Of a stretch of DNA of 39,747 bases, positions 33,801 through 39,747 are shown piece by piece. The stretch covers positions 1-39,747 of the forward strand of contig JAILFH010000003.1 in assembly GCA_024697645.1 (NCBI GenBank), in the 5' to 3' direction. Position numbers and translations under genes: made by a program. The notes under the pieces were generated by a model. The model was given only the letters and a program-made list of their open reading frames with translations, did no database searches and was not told where the DNA came from. Numbering within the stretch: position 1 is the stretch's first letter; each line of letters starts with the position of its first letter. Source of the DNA: Prevotella sp. GTDB taxonomy: Bacteria > Bacteroidota > Bacteroidia > Bacteroidales > Bacteroidaceae.

Positions 33801-34521
33801 CCTCAAGGGCGTTCTTCTGCTCCTCGAGAGCCTTCTTTACGTTAGCAATCTCAGTATTAACGTCAGCGAAGTCCTTCTTAACCTGCTCGTCGAAAGCCTG
33901 GAGAGCAGCAATCTGCAACTTCATCTCAGCAATAGCCTGAGCATTTGCAGAAACAGCGTTCTTAAGCTCCTCTACATCGCCCTCAACAGCCTCAACACGG
34001 CCAGTCAGAGCAGCGATAGTAGCGTCGAGTTCCTGCATCTTAGCAGCATAGGTAGCAACGTCAACCTTCTTGGCATCGAGATCTGCATAAAGACCATCAG
34101 CATAAGCCTTAGCCTCAGCAATAGCCTCAGCCTTAGCAGTAGCAGCAGCCTTCTCAGCAGCAGCATCAGCATAAGCCTTAGCAGCAGCCAGAACCTCAGC
34201 GTCAAGACCCTCGGCGGTTTCCTTTGCTGATGTAAGAGCAGCAGCAACGGCAGCATTCAGCTCGTCCTTGGTAGCAGCCTTAGCCTCGAGAGCCTTGATG
34301 GCAGCATCCAGATTAGCCTGAGCGGTCTGGCATTCAGACTTGCAAGCAGCCTGAGCAGCCTCGAGAGCGCTAACCTTTGTGTTCAGTTCTGTCTTGAGAG
34401 CATCGACCTGAGACTGGAGACCAGTAATGTCGTCGTCGTAGTCCTTACAAGACGTCAACACACTTACAGATGCAATGAACATTGCACCCATAAGCAACGT
34501 ACTTAAAAATTTTCTTTTCAT
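30880..34521 (-). CDS. Large Ala-rich coiled-coil lipoprotein
   Basis: This 1213-aa exported lipoprotein begins at MKRKFLST (34521). The frame is open to 34578, but this Met gives a proper signal peptide with lipobox VLTSC (Cys25) followed by KDYDDDI, a composition typical of surface-exposed Bacteroidetes lipoproteins. Residues about 30-320 are an Ala/Glu/Lys heptad-rich coiled coil (LQSQVDALKTELNTKV, ALEEQKNALEDQKKSLE), broken by several short loops. The remaining about 870 residues are beta-rich, with Ig-like stretches and no catalytic signature. The arrangement resembles proteins annotated with a PL29-type N-terminal coiled-coil domain; that is my recollection, not a test. Probable role: a long rod-like surface protein. 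It has a consensus promoter, a leader of about 115 nt and its own terminator. Confidence 0.82.
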   Translation of the reverse strand: MKRKFLSTLLMGAMFIASVSVLTSCKDYDDDITGLQSQVDALKTELNTKVSALEAAQAACKSECQTAQANLDAAIKALEAKAATKDELNAAVAAALTSAKETAEGLDAEVLAAAKAYADAAAEKAAATAKAEAIAEAKAYADGLYADLDAKKVDVATYAAKMQELDATIAALTGRVEAVEGDVEELKNAVSANAQAIAEMKLQIAALQAFDEQVKKDFADVNTEIANVKKALEEQKNALEDQKKSLEAAIAQAKADLQKEIDNLKNSETITGLTSRIEALETKALGIAENAAAIEEIKGAMEEADAKIAELGEAAAKVDVLSLYLTKVLTSIYLKPEFYYSGIEAVELPALYDQAYTEGGEDLTLTETWAKDATVASIDVCKGGVAYYHLNPWNADIDGATVAFISNEAKTRAGANYGVNDLIKPVKENVTNDDKDKNFAGVLAVPFTGSFETINSMLKAGTLPMIALNYKQTVDEKDVNVSSDWALLAPTQYNDLVIADITWSNHEAIIETPECGHLTQDLVGLAVDSIPATHGVKYDETINLSELVRTHYSYSYRNGAGVEVKSEDKLMDQATFDNFGLRYEFALVNYVLGNNNTSESVHVVLEQNENGETIARPVKVTEDGQATTDQADKASVGRMPIVRVLIKTADNQVAAYAYMKLIITEETPDEPPVPEETVDFTADEPFFVDCDDAEYEYTMSWSQVENRILSGALDGLYSKATFEANWTLVGTGDVVANVEDGAEADQFSAANDASKRSDNEKVGKVTLCQDNESGAHTQVLKWTIDHATIENLVAEGKVDPKTGLNTNDFDVYVKFEGKKNVWVHFHIPAGTFHFATGTINDNKTKAYWFALNSKAEGLKETRANVVVPNTQTDDCAFVWDILSAFDNYEVKPTLNNPDKFPAFAEEADYEFTFTTPTTAAPISNAAFNAAADGTWTVPGNSGKTYTVKVAEDAKSIVAVDENGREIATIVVLEGSVLTYQQNDIAFDILNYAGHNEVGSKQTFTAYLKITLAACYEAFIADGSDYFNVKFLRPVDVEKTKNAVVEDAVDGGSKVNVMDLVSLVDWRDQSFTSANGLTDKDGDQADVTYIKYETPHYINYYGVEIAADVDNAMTDINKTAAERAVILEDAAEIAKLVNLKKNSPNCIFTFTPAPITASGNKLVGGEIFYSNNSGNVEQFHIYVPLTISYKWGSNIKCGYGVITVKKTLNQAKKF

Positions 34522-34643
34522 ACGGTTTTTTGTTAAATTAAACATTAAAATAATTAAATATTTATCATTTTCTCTCAATCATGATTGTCACCTACCGGCC
34601 TATGATTATCACTAATCTGAGCCTAAGGCATACAAATTCGGTG

Positions 34644-34675
34644 CAAATATAGAGATAATTTGCAAAACAAACAAA
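34644..34675 (-). promoter_or_regulatory. Promoter of the coiled-coil lipoprotein gene
   Basis: CAAATATA (34644-34651), 20 bp, then CAAA (34672-34675) reads TTTG-N20-TATATTTG on the coding strand. The stretch 34522-34637 is an untranslated leader with no recognised regulatory fold; 34676-34831 holds no gene. Confidence 0.72.
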
Positions 34676-34831
34676 CTTTTTTGTGATTTTTTTTGAAAAC
34701 TCGCAAAAAAATTGATGTTTTTGACCGATTTTGCCGCTATCATGCGGATTTTATAGCATTTTTCCGTTGTTTTTATTAACACTTTGCCGAAAAATCGCCT
34801 TCGCGCGCCTACACATATAATAATAGGTGGG

Positions 34832-36301
34832 CTAAAATTCAGCATTTTTGGGTGTTCTGGGGAACGGAATGACATCGCGGATGTTCTGCATACCAGTAAC
34901 GAAGAGGATAAGTCTTTCGAAACCAAGGCCGAATCCGCCATGAGGACAGGAACCCCAGCGACGAGTATCTAAATACCACCAAAGATGGGTTGTGTCCATT
35001 TGTCGGCGTTCAACTTCGCCCATGAGTTTGTCGTAATCCTCTTCACGCACAGAACCGCCAATGATCTCACCAATCTGCGGGAAGAGTACATCTGTACCTT
35101 GCATTGTTGGGCCTGGTGCTATTGCTCCCCGATAACCTACAGAACCTCCATCGGCAGTCTCGCTGTTCTGCTTCATATAGAACGACTTGAAAGAACGAGG
35201 ATAGTCTGTCATGATGACAGGTTTCTTGAAATGTTCCTCAACAAGGTAGCGCTCATGTTCAGATGCCAGATCATCACCCCACTGACATGGGAATTCAAAT
35301 TGATGACCATCGGCTATAGCCTGCTGCAAAATGCGTATACCTTCAGTATAAGGTAAACGCACGAAACTATCAGCAAGAACTCCTTCAAGACGAGCGATAA
35401 GAGTTTTGTCAATCATTTTGTTAAGAAACTCCAGGTCGTCGTGGCAGTTATCGAGAGCCCAACGAACACAATACTTAATGAAGTCTTCCTCAAGATCCAT
35501 AAGTTCCTCCTGGTCGATAAAAGCCACCTCGGGTTCAACCATCCAGAATTCTGCCAAATGGCGTGGAGTGTTACTGTTTTCTGCACGGAAGGTAGGACCA
35601 AAGGTATAGATGGCACCAAGTGCTGTAGCACCAAGTTCACCCTCAAGTTGACCACTAACCGTCAAAGAAGTCTGTTCGCCAAAGAAATCATCATCATATA
35701 TGATCTTTCCCTGTTCATCCTTCTTCAAATCGTAAAGATTTTTGGTTGTAACCTGAAACATATTTCCGGCACCCTCGCAATCACTGGCTGTGATGAGAGG
35801 AGTATGGAAATAGAAATAGCCATGCTCATGGAAATAGGTATGAATGGCCATTGCCATATTGTGGCGGATGCGCATGACGGCACCAAATGTATTTGTGCGT
35901 AGACGCATGTGGGCATTCTTACGCATAACCTCGAAGGATTGACCTTTCTTCTGCATAGGATAGTCTGACCCACAAAGGCCGAGTATCTCTATAGAAGTAG
36001 CCTGAACCTCGGAAGCCTGACCTGCAGCAGGACTTTCAACAAGAGTTCCGATAACTGCAATGCAGGAACCTGTAGTAATATCCTTCAAGGAAGGGGTAGC
36101 ATCTGATGTGCTACCAACCGAAGAAGTGGGAATTAAAGCAGGGTCGACAACTACTTGAATGTTTCGAATGGTAGAACCATCGTTAAGAGCAACAAAATCG
36201 ACGGCCTTGCTTGAACGGTGGGTGCGCACCCAGCCTTTCACGCAAACGGATTGTCCGTAGTTGGTAGACTGGAGCGCATCGATGACTTTAGTACGTTTCA
36301 T
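34832..36301 (-). CDS. asnS: Asparaginyl-tRNA synthetase
   Basis: This 489-aa cytoplasmic class IIb synthetase charges tRNA-Asn. An N-terminal OB-fold anticodon-binding domain (residues 15-125, with [23 protein letters not shown]) precedes the catalytic core. Motif 2 is [21 protein letters not shown] and motif 3 is [27 protein letters not shown]. The [17 protein letters not shown] segment and the residues around GPTFRAENS are AsnRS-like rather than AspRS-like. The N-terminal domain carries a Ser/Thr-rich segment ([14 protein letters not shown], residues 57-70) that looks like an insertion between strands. It lies 49 bp after the rluB-type gene and is probably cotranscribed with it. Confidence 0.95.
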   Translation of the reverse strand: MKRTKVIDALQSTNYGQSVCVKGWVRTHRSSKAVDFVALNDGSTIRNIQVVVDPALIPTSSVGSTSDATPSLKDITTGSCIAVIGTLVESPAAGQASEVQATSIEILGLCGSDYPMQKKGQSFEVMRKNAHMRLRTNTFGAVMRIRHNMAMAIHTYFHEHGYFYFHTPLITASDCEGAGNMFQVTTKNLYDLKKDEQGKIIYDDDFFGEQTSLTVSGQLEGELGATALGAIYTFGPTFRAENSNTPRHLAEFWMVEPEVAFIDQEELMDLEEDFIKYCVRWALDNCHDDLEFLNKMIDKTLIARLEGVLADSFVRLPYTEGIRILQQAIADGHQFEFPCQWGDDLASEHERYLVEEHFKKPVIMTDYPRSFKSFYMKQNSETADGGSVGYRGAIAPGPTMQGTDVLFPQIGEIIGGSVREEDYDKLMGEVERRQMDTTHLWWYLDTRRWGSCPHGGFGLGFERLILFVTGMQNIRDVIPFPRTPKNAEF

Positions 36302-36350
36302 CTTTCTTTATAATGATTTTAAAGAAGTTAACGAATCTGAGTTTAGAAGG

Positions 36351-37832
36351 TTATTCAAAGGCGCCCATACGAAGCATTTCAACTTCCTTCTCAGTAAGGA
36401 ATCGCCAATCACCACGACGGAGATTTTTCTTGGTAAGTCCTGCAAACTGAACGCGATCAAGTTTTACCACGCGATAGCCGAGGCTTTCAAAAATACGACG
36501 CACGATACGATTCTTACCGCTGTGGATCTCGATACCTACCTGAGACTTATCGTTATCATCTGCATAGGCAATAGCATCTGCATGAATCTCGCCATCCTCG
36601 AGTGTAATACCCTCAGCAATTTGCTGGATGTCGTGTGCAGTAACGTTCTTGTCGAGATATACATGATAGACCTTCTTCTTTAGGAATTTAGGGTGAGTGA
36701 GTTTTGAAGCCAAATCACCATCGTTTGTAAGCAGAAGCACACCAGTAGTGTTACGGTCGAGGCGACCTACTGGATAGATGCGCTCCGGACAAGCATTCTT
36801 GACAAGATCCATAACGGTCTTGCGCTGCTGAGGATCATCGCTAGTAGTAACGGTATCCTTGGGCTTATTGAGGAGCACATAAACTTTCTTCTCAAGAGTA
36901 ACAGGCTGATCGTGGAAGACAACCTGGTCAGTGCGAAGCACCTTTGTACCAAGTTCTTTCACAACTTCACCGTTCACAGTGACAACACCTGCCTGAATGA
37001 ATTCATCAGCCTCACGACGTGAACACACGCCAGCATTAGCGAGGAACTTGTTCAAACGGATAGGCTCATTGGGATCAATGTGGTCTTCCTTATACTCAAT
37101 ACGCTTCTTCATGCTATACTTAGCATTGGGATCGTAGTTTCCCTGAGGACGAGGCTTGCGGTAACCTCCTTGCTGAGGACCATAAGACTGTCCGTATCCA
37201 CCACGAGACTGATAACCTCCACGCTGTTGATATCCACCACCCTGCTGATTATATCGAGGACGATAGCCCTGCTGCTGGCGAGGCTGATAACCACCCTGCT
37301 GCTGATCACCATATGCCTGATTATAGCGAGGACGATAGCCCTGCTGCTGGCGAGGCTGATAACCACCCTGCTGCTGATCACCTTCGCCTTGATTGTAGCG
37401 AGGACGATAGCCCTGCTGCTGACGAGGCTGATAGCCACCCTGCTGCTGTTCACCTTCGCCCTGATTATAGCGAGGACGATAACCCTGCTGTTCGCCTTCA
37501 CCCTGGTTGTAGCGAGGGCGATAGCCCTGCTGCTGACGAGGCTGATAGCCACCCTGCTGGTTGTAACGAGGACGATACGGGCGCTGCTGAGTAGGACCGC
37601 TCTGAAGGCCTGCACCAAATCCTTCCGGACGGAAACCACCTTCTTCACGATTATTCTGCTCGCTGCTATAGGCTCGCTGGGTGTGAATACGCGGGCGTTG
37701 TTGACGACCACCTGCACGATAATCACGCTGATAATTACCTACGGGAACATAGCCTTCGCGGCCACCTTCACGCTTTTTCTCATTCTGTTCAGCAGACATC
37801 TCCGACTGCTTGCTTTCAAATTCCTGATCCAT
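36351..37832 (-). CDS. rluB: RsuA/RluB-family 23S rRNA pseudouridine synthase with long RG/QGGY repeat N-terminus
   Basis: This 493-aa protein carries the standard enzyme in residues 255-493. The S4 RNA-binding domain is IRLNKFLANAGVCSRREADEFI (258-279). The catalytic motif GRLDRNTTGVLLLTND has Asp359 as the nucleophile, and NRIVRRIFESLGYRVVKLDRV comes near the end. The family converts a specific uridine in rRNA to pseudouridine; RluB (23S helix 89 region) is the closest named type. The first about 240 residues are a disordered, positively charged, Gln/Gly/Tyr/Arg-rich tract with four to five copies of a 24-residue unit (GYRPRYNQGEGDQQQ plus GGYQPRQQQ). This could add general RNA binding. It lies between purB and asnS on the same strand. 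Confidence 0.9.
   Translation of the reverse strand: MDQEFESKQSEMSAEQNEKKREGGREGYVPVGNYQRDYRAGGRQQRPRIHTQRAYSSEQNNREEGGFRPEGFGAGLQSGPTQQRPYRPRYNQQGGYQPRQQQGYRPRYNQGEGEQQGYRPRYNQGEGEQQQGGYQPRQQQGYRPRYNQGEGDQQQGGYQPRQQQGYRPRYNQAYGDQQQGGYQPRQQQGYRPRYNQQGGGYQQRGGYQSRGGYGQSYGPQQGGYRKPRPQGNYDPNAKYSMKKRIEYKEDHIDPNEPIRLNKFLANAGVCSRREADEFIQAGVVTVNGEVVKELGTKVLRTDQVVFHDQPVTLEKKVYVLLNKPKDTVTTSDDPQQRKTVMDLVKNACPERIYPVGRLDRNTTGVLLLTNDGDLASKLTHPKFLKKKVYHVYLDKNVTAHDIQQIAEGITLEDGEIHADAIAYADDNDKSQVGIEIHSGKNRIVRRIFESLGYRVVKLDRVQFAGLTKKNLRRGDWRFLTEKEVEMLRMGAFE
37210..37600. repeat. 72-bp-period coding repeat inside the rluB-type gene
   Basis: The DNA encoding GYRPRYNQxxGxQQQGGYQPRQQQ recurs four to five times with a 72-bp period and near-identical bases (for example GAGGACGATAGCCCTGCTG). 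One unit is shortened. This is a tandem array prone to in-frame length change. Confidence 0.85.
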
Positions 37833-37987
37833 GTCTTAAAATTTATTTGTTTATTGGGTTTAAAAATGAGAGCCTCACGGCCCAAATATTGCTAGTATTA
37901 ATATCACCTATACTAATAATAGGTAAAAGTGTTGAATCTTTTTTATAATTTAATGACTTTTTATTAATTAAATTATTTCTAAGAAAA

Positions 37988-39337
37988 TTACATACCTGTA
38001 TAATTGACTGGTGTAACAGCCGCAAGTTCTGCTTTTACAGCAGGACTAACATCAAGCGAAGTGATGAAACGTGCAATGGTTTCTGCAGTCATTCGCTCGT
38101 TTGTACGAGTGAGAGCCTTAAGGGCCTCATAGGGATGGGGATAGCCTTCACGACGAAGAATTGTCTGTATTGCTTCTGCAACAACTGCCCAATTATTGTC
38201 AAGGTCATCATAGAGTTTCTCTCGGTTGAGAATAAGTTTGCGAAGCCCCTTCAAGGTGCTCTGCATTGCTATCAGGCAATGACCAAGAGGTACTCCCACA
38301 TTACGAAGTACTGTTGAATCGGTCAAATCGCGCTGAAGGCGGCTAACTGGCAGTTTCTGTGCAAGGAAAACCAATATTGCATTAGCCATTCCAAGATTAC
38401 CTTCACTATTTTCAAAGTCGATTGGATTGACCTTATGCGGCATAGCACTTGACCCCACCTCGCCTTGCTTAATCTTCTGCTTGAAATATTCCATCGAAAT
38501 ATACATCCAGAAATCTCGGTCCAAATCAAGTATAATCGTATTAATACGACGAATAGCATCAAAAACGGCAGCAAGGGAATCATAATTGGAAATCTGAGTG
38601 GTGAACTGCTCACGCTCAAGACCAAGTTTCTCTGCAACGAAACGATTTCCAAACTCTCGCCAATCATTTCCAGGATAAGCCACATGATGTGCATTGAAAT
38701 TGCCTGTAGCGCCACCAAACTTAGCCGTTAGAGGCAGTTTTTCTAGTTGCTCTAGTTGTTGAGTGAGACGATAGACATAGACCATAATCTCCTTTCCCAA
38801 ACGGGTCGGTGATGCTGGTTGTCCATGAGTTTTTGCCAACATAGGAACCTCAGACCACTCCTCAGCATAACTCCTCAACTGATCAATGAGTTCGTGAAGA
38901 AGGGGGAAGAATGCATCTTGTAGCGCTTCTTTCAGAGAAAGAGGCACACTCGTATTATTAATATCCTGAGAAGTAAGACCAAAATGAATAAACTCCTTAT
39001 AAGGTTGGAGAGCATCGCCTATTTTATCAAATTGTTCTTTAATAAAATACTCTACGGCCTTCACATCATGATTTGTCGTCTTCTCAATCTCTTTTACACG
39101 TAGCGCATCAGACTCACTGAAATCAAGATAAATTGCACGAAGGGAATCAAAACTATCTTTAGGAAAATCGACCAATTGAGGCAAAGGCAATTCACACAAA
39201 GAGATGAAATACTCAATCTCTACTCGAACACGGTAGCGAATGAGTGCATATTCAGAAAAATATTCACTTAGAATTTCTGTTTTTTCACGATAGCGGCCAT
39301 CAATAGGCGAAATGGCTGTCAACACGTCAAGGGTCAT
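37988..39337 (-). CDS. purB: Adenylosuccinate lyase
   Basis: This 449-aa cytoplasmic enzyme of the fumarase/aspartase superfamily carries out two steps of purine synthesis: SAICAR to AICAR and adenylosuccinate to AMP. It has the family signature GSSAMPHKVNPIDFEN (residues 295-310, flexible catalytic-Ser loop), His171 in KTHGQPA, TSQDINNT (122-129) and NHDVKAVEYF (89-98). The length matches the E. coli-type enzyme. Unusually for this organism, an AGGAGG lies six bases before the ATG. It is the first protein gene downstream of tRNA-Val and is followed by the rluB-type gene 155 bp on. Confidence 0.96.
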   Translation of the reverse strand: MTLDVLTAISPIDGRYREKTEILSEYFSEYALIRYRVRVEIEYFISLCELPLPQLVDFPKDSFDSLRAIYLDFSESDALRVKEIEKTTNHDVKAVEYFIKEQFDKIGDALQPYKEFIHFGLTSQDINNTSVPLSLKEALQDAFFPLLHELIDQLRSYAEEWSEVPMLAKTHGQPASPTRLGKEIMVYVYRLTQQLEQLEKLPLTAKFGGATGNFNAHHVAYPGNDWREFGNRFVAEKLGLEREQFTTQISNYDSLAAVFDAIRRINTIILDLDRDFWMYISMEYFKQKIKQGEVGSSAMPHKVNPIDFENSEGNLGMANAILVFLAQKLPVSRLQRDLTDSTVLRNVGVPLGHCLIAMQSTLKGLRKLILNREKLYDDLDNNWAVVAEAIQTILRREGYPHPYEALKALTRTNERMTAETIARFITSLDVSPAVKAELAAVTPVNYTGM

Positions 39338-39343
39338 GGTTAT

Positions 39344-39349
39344 CCTCCT
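39344..39349 (-). promoter_or_regulatory. Strong Shine-Dalgarno before purB
   Basis: CCTCCT on the plus strand is AGGAGG on the coding strand, six bases before ATG 39337. Most genes in this window have no such sequence. No TAnnTTTG box is visible between the tRNA terminator and the gene, so purB may depend on tRNA read-through or a non-consensus promoter. Confidence 0.7.
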
Positions 39350-39386
39350 GTCTACTTGTGTTTGAGTTTAATTGTTCTATGATAAA

Positions 39387-39422
39387 GAAATCCTGCGATT
39401 CCGACACGGATAGCAGGATTTC
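39387..39422 (-). terminator. Intrinsic terminator after tRNA-Val
   Basis: GAAATCCTGC (39387-39396) and GCAGGATTTC (39413-39422) form a perfect 10-bp stem with a 16-base loop. On the minus strand it is followed by TTTATC. It begins five bases after the tRNA. Confidence 0.65.
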
Positions 39423-39426
39423 AAAG

Positions 39427-39501
39427 TGGGCGTTGACGGATTCGAACCGCCGACCCTCTGCTTGTAAGGCAGATGCTCTAAACCAGCTGAGCTAAACGCC
39501 C
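39427..39501 (-). tRNA. tRNA-Val (anticodon UAC)
   Basis: On the minus strand it folds as a complete tRNA. The acceptor stem is GGGCGTT/AACGCCC, the D-arm contains AGCTCAGCTGGTT, the anticodon loop is CTTACAA with anticodon TAC (valine, GUA/GUG), and the T-arm contains GGTTCGAATCC. Discriminator base A is at 39427. CCA is not encoded. It has its own promoter and a downstream hairpin terminator. Confidence 0.96.
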
Positions 39502-39520
39502 GTGCTTCAGAAAAGCGATG

Positions 39521-39551
39521 CAAAATTACTGATTAATCAGGAAATGACAAA
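39521..39551 (-). promoter_or_regulatory. Promoter of tRNA-Val
   Basis: CAAAATTA (39521-39528), 19 bp, then CAAA (39548-39551) reads TTTG-N19-TAATTTTG on the coding strand. The leader is about 12 nt. Confidence 0.75.
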
Positions 39552-39632
39552 ATTTTAGTCCAACTTTTTTACGAGCAAACAACAATTTTAACAGAAATTA
39601 GGTCAATGCGAATTCAACAAGCAAGTGCAAAT

Positions 39633-39747
39633 TTACAACAAGTAATTGGAAAACTTCTCAACTGGAGTTGAAAAATTGAGTTTTTTTCTTGGTCTTGTAT
39701 TGATTTTTGCAACAATTTCATCAATGTCCCTGTCCTTGAGATGTTTT
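39633..39747 (-). CDS. IS30-family transposase, C-terminal fragment (cut by window edge)
   Basis: The last 37 codons of a minus-strand gene enter from the right edge: KHLKDRDIDEIVAKI, then NTRPRKKLNFSTPVEKF, then a stop at 39633-39635. The N-x-RPRK-x-LNF-x-TP-x-E-x-F pattern is the typical C-terminal end of IS30-type transposases (DDE family). The element's left inverted repeat should lie just beyond the stop, around 39590-39632, but I cannot fix its boundary without the other end. The insertion sits about 50 bp upstream of the tRNA-Val promoter. Whether the full element is intact is unknown. Confidence 0.8.
   Translation of the reverse strand, partial: KHLKDRDIDEIVAKINTRPRKKLNFSTPVEKFSNYLL

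Noticed and set aside
22426..34230. Long plus-strand frames (418 and 504 codons) opposite the surface protein genes
   Set aside because: They lie fully inside genes with signal peptides, promoters and terminators on the minus strand. Their composition (Ser/Leu/Ile/Cys-rich) is that of reversed Ala/Glu/Lys codons.
34522..34643. Riboswitch in the long leader of the coiled-coil lipoprotein gene
   Set aside because: The leader is AT-rich with no stable hairpin or known ligand-binding signature.
39659..39687. CTCAA/TTGAG hairpin with a T run on the plus strand
   Set aside because: It lies inside the transposase coding sequence (the T run is a Lys codon run on the other strand), and no plus-strand gene ends here.

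Overview
The window looks like a chromosomal segment from a Bacteroidales bacterium, most likely Prevotellaceae (Prevotella/Segatella type). Four things point there. Many genes are preceded by the Bacteroidetes promoter pattern TTTG-N18-21-TAnnTTTG. Shine-Dalgarno sequences are nearly absent. Three large secreted proteins end in a Prevotella-like tail (YNIxGxRV...KGxYIxxGKK). The gene content also fits: GH127/146 and GH43 hydrolases, OmpA-linker proteins, and a VTC-DUF4956-DUF2490 operon. No phage, plasmid or CRISPR locus is visible. The only mobile-element trace is the C-terminus of an IS30-type transposase cut by the right edge.

Layout. 1-1126: AT-rich, gene-poor DNA with short repeats, including a 10-bp-period TTGAG array. 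1127-6048 (-): two exported arabinan-type glycoside hydrolases, separated by 660 bp of repeat-rich spacer. 6192-7450 (+): a C_GCAxxG_C_C family protein translationally coupled to a metallo-beta-lactamase-fold hydrolase whose C-terminus runs into repeat DNA. 7679-9320 (-): an MmcQ/YjbR - CrcB - Sir2 operon; the Sir2 protein has Gln at the catalytic His position. 9490-9616 (+): a candidate small RNA. 9628-10585 (-): a membrane protein and winged-helix regulator pair. 11009-12493 (+): a PreA-like dihydropyrimidine dehydrogenase with an added N-terminal Fe-S domain. 12545-12650 (-): a second candidate small RNA. 12913-15233 (-): the VTC-DUF4956-DUF2490 operon. 15313-16323 (-): asd. 16428-19436 (+): a cation/proton antiporter and a LolD-type ATPase with a hexapeptide-repeat tail.

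19437-20649 contains no convincing gene. It holds an 11-bp-phased, inverted array of ACCTACCAT elements, a third candidate small RNA on the minus strand, and an iteron-like array of about ten 22-bp repeats. 20650-34521 (-) is a surface-protein region: two related giant secreted proteins (1017 and 1598 aa), a lipoprotein plus OmpA-family operon, and a 1213-aa Ala-rich coiled-coil lipoprotein. Each transcription unit has a recognisable promoter and/or hairpin terminator. 34832-39337 (-) is housekeeping (purB, an rluB-type pseudouridine synthase, asnS), preceded by tRNA-Val(UAC) with its own promoter and terminator.

Functionally the window combines housekeeping metabolism (Asp-family amino acids, purines, pyrimidine reduction, tRNA charging, rRNA modification) with envelope and surface biology. 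The least explained features are the three promoter-plus-terminator small-RNA candidates, the two phased repeat arrays flanking one of them, and the VTC operon. All assignments come from reading the sequence; no database search was run.
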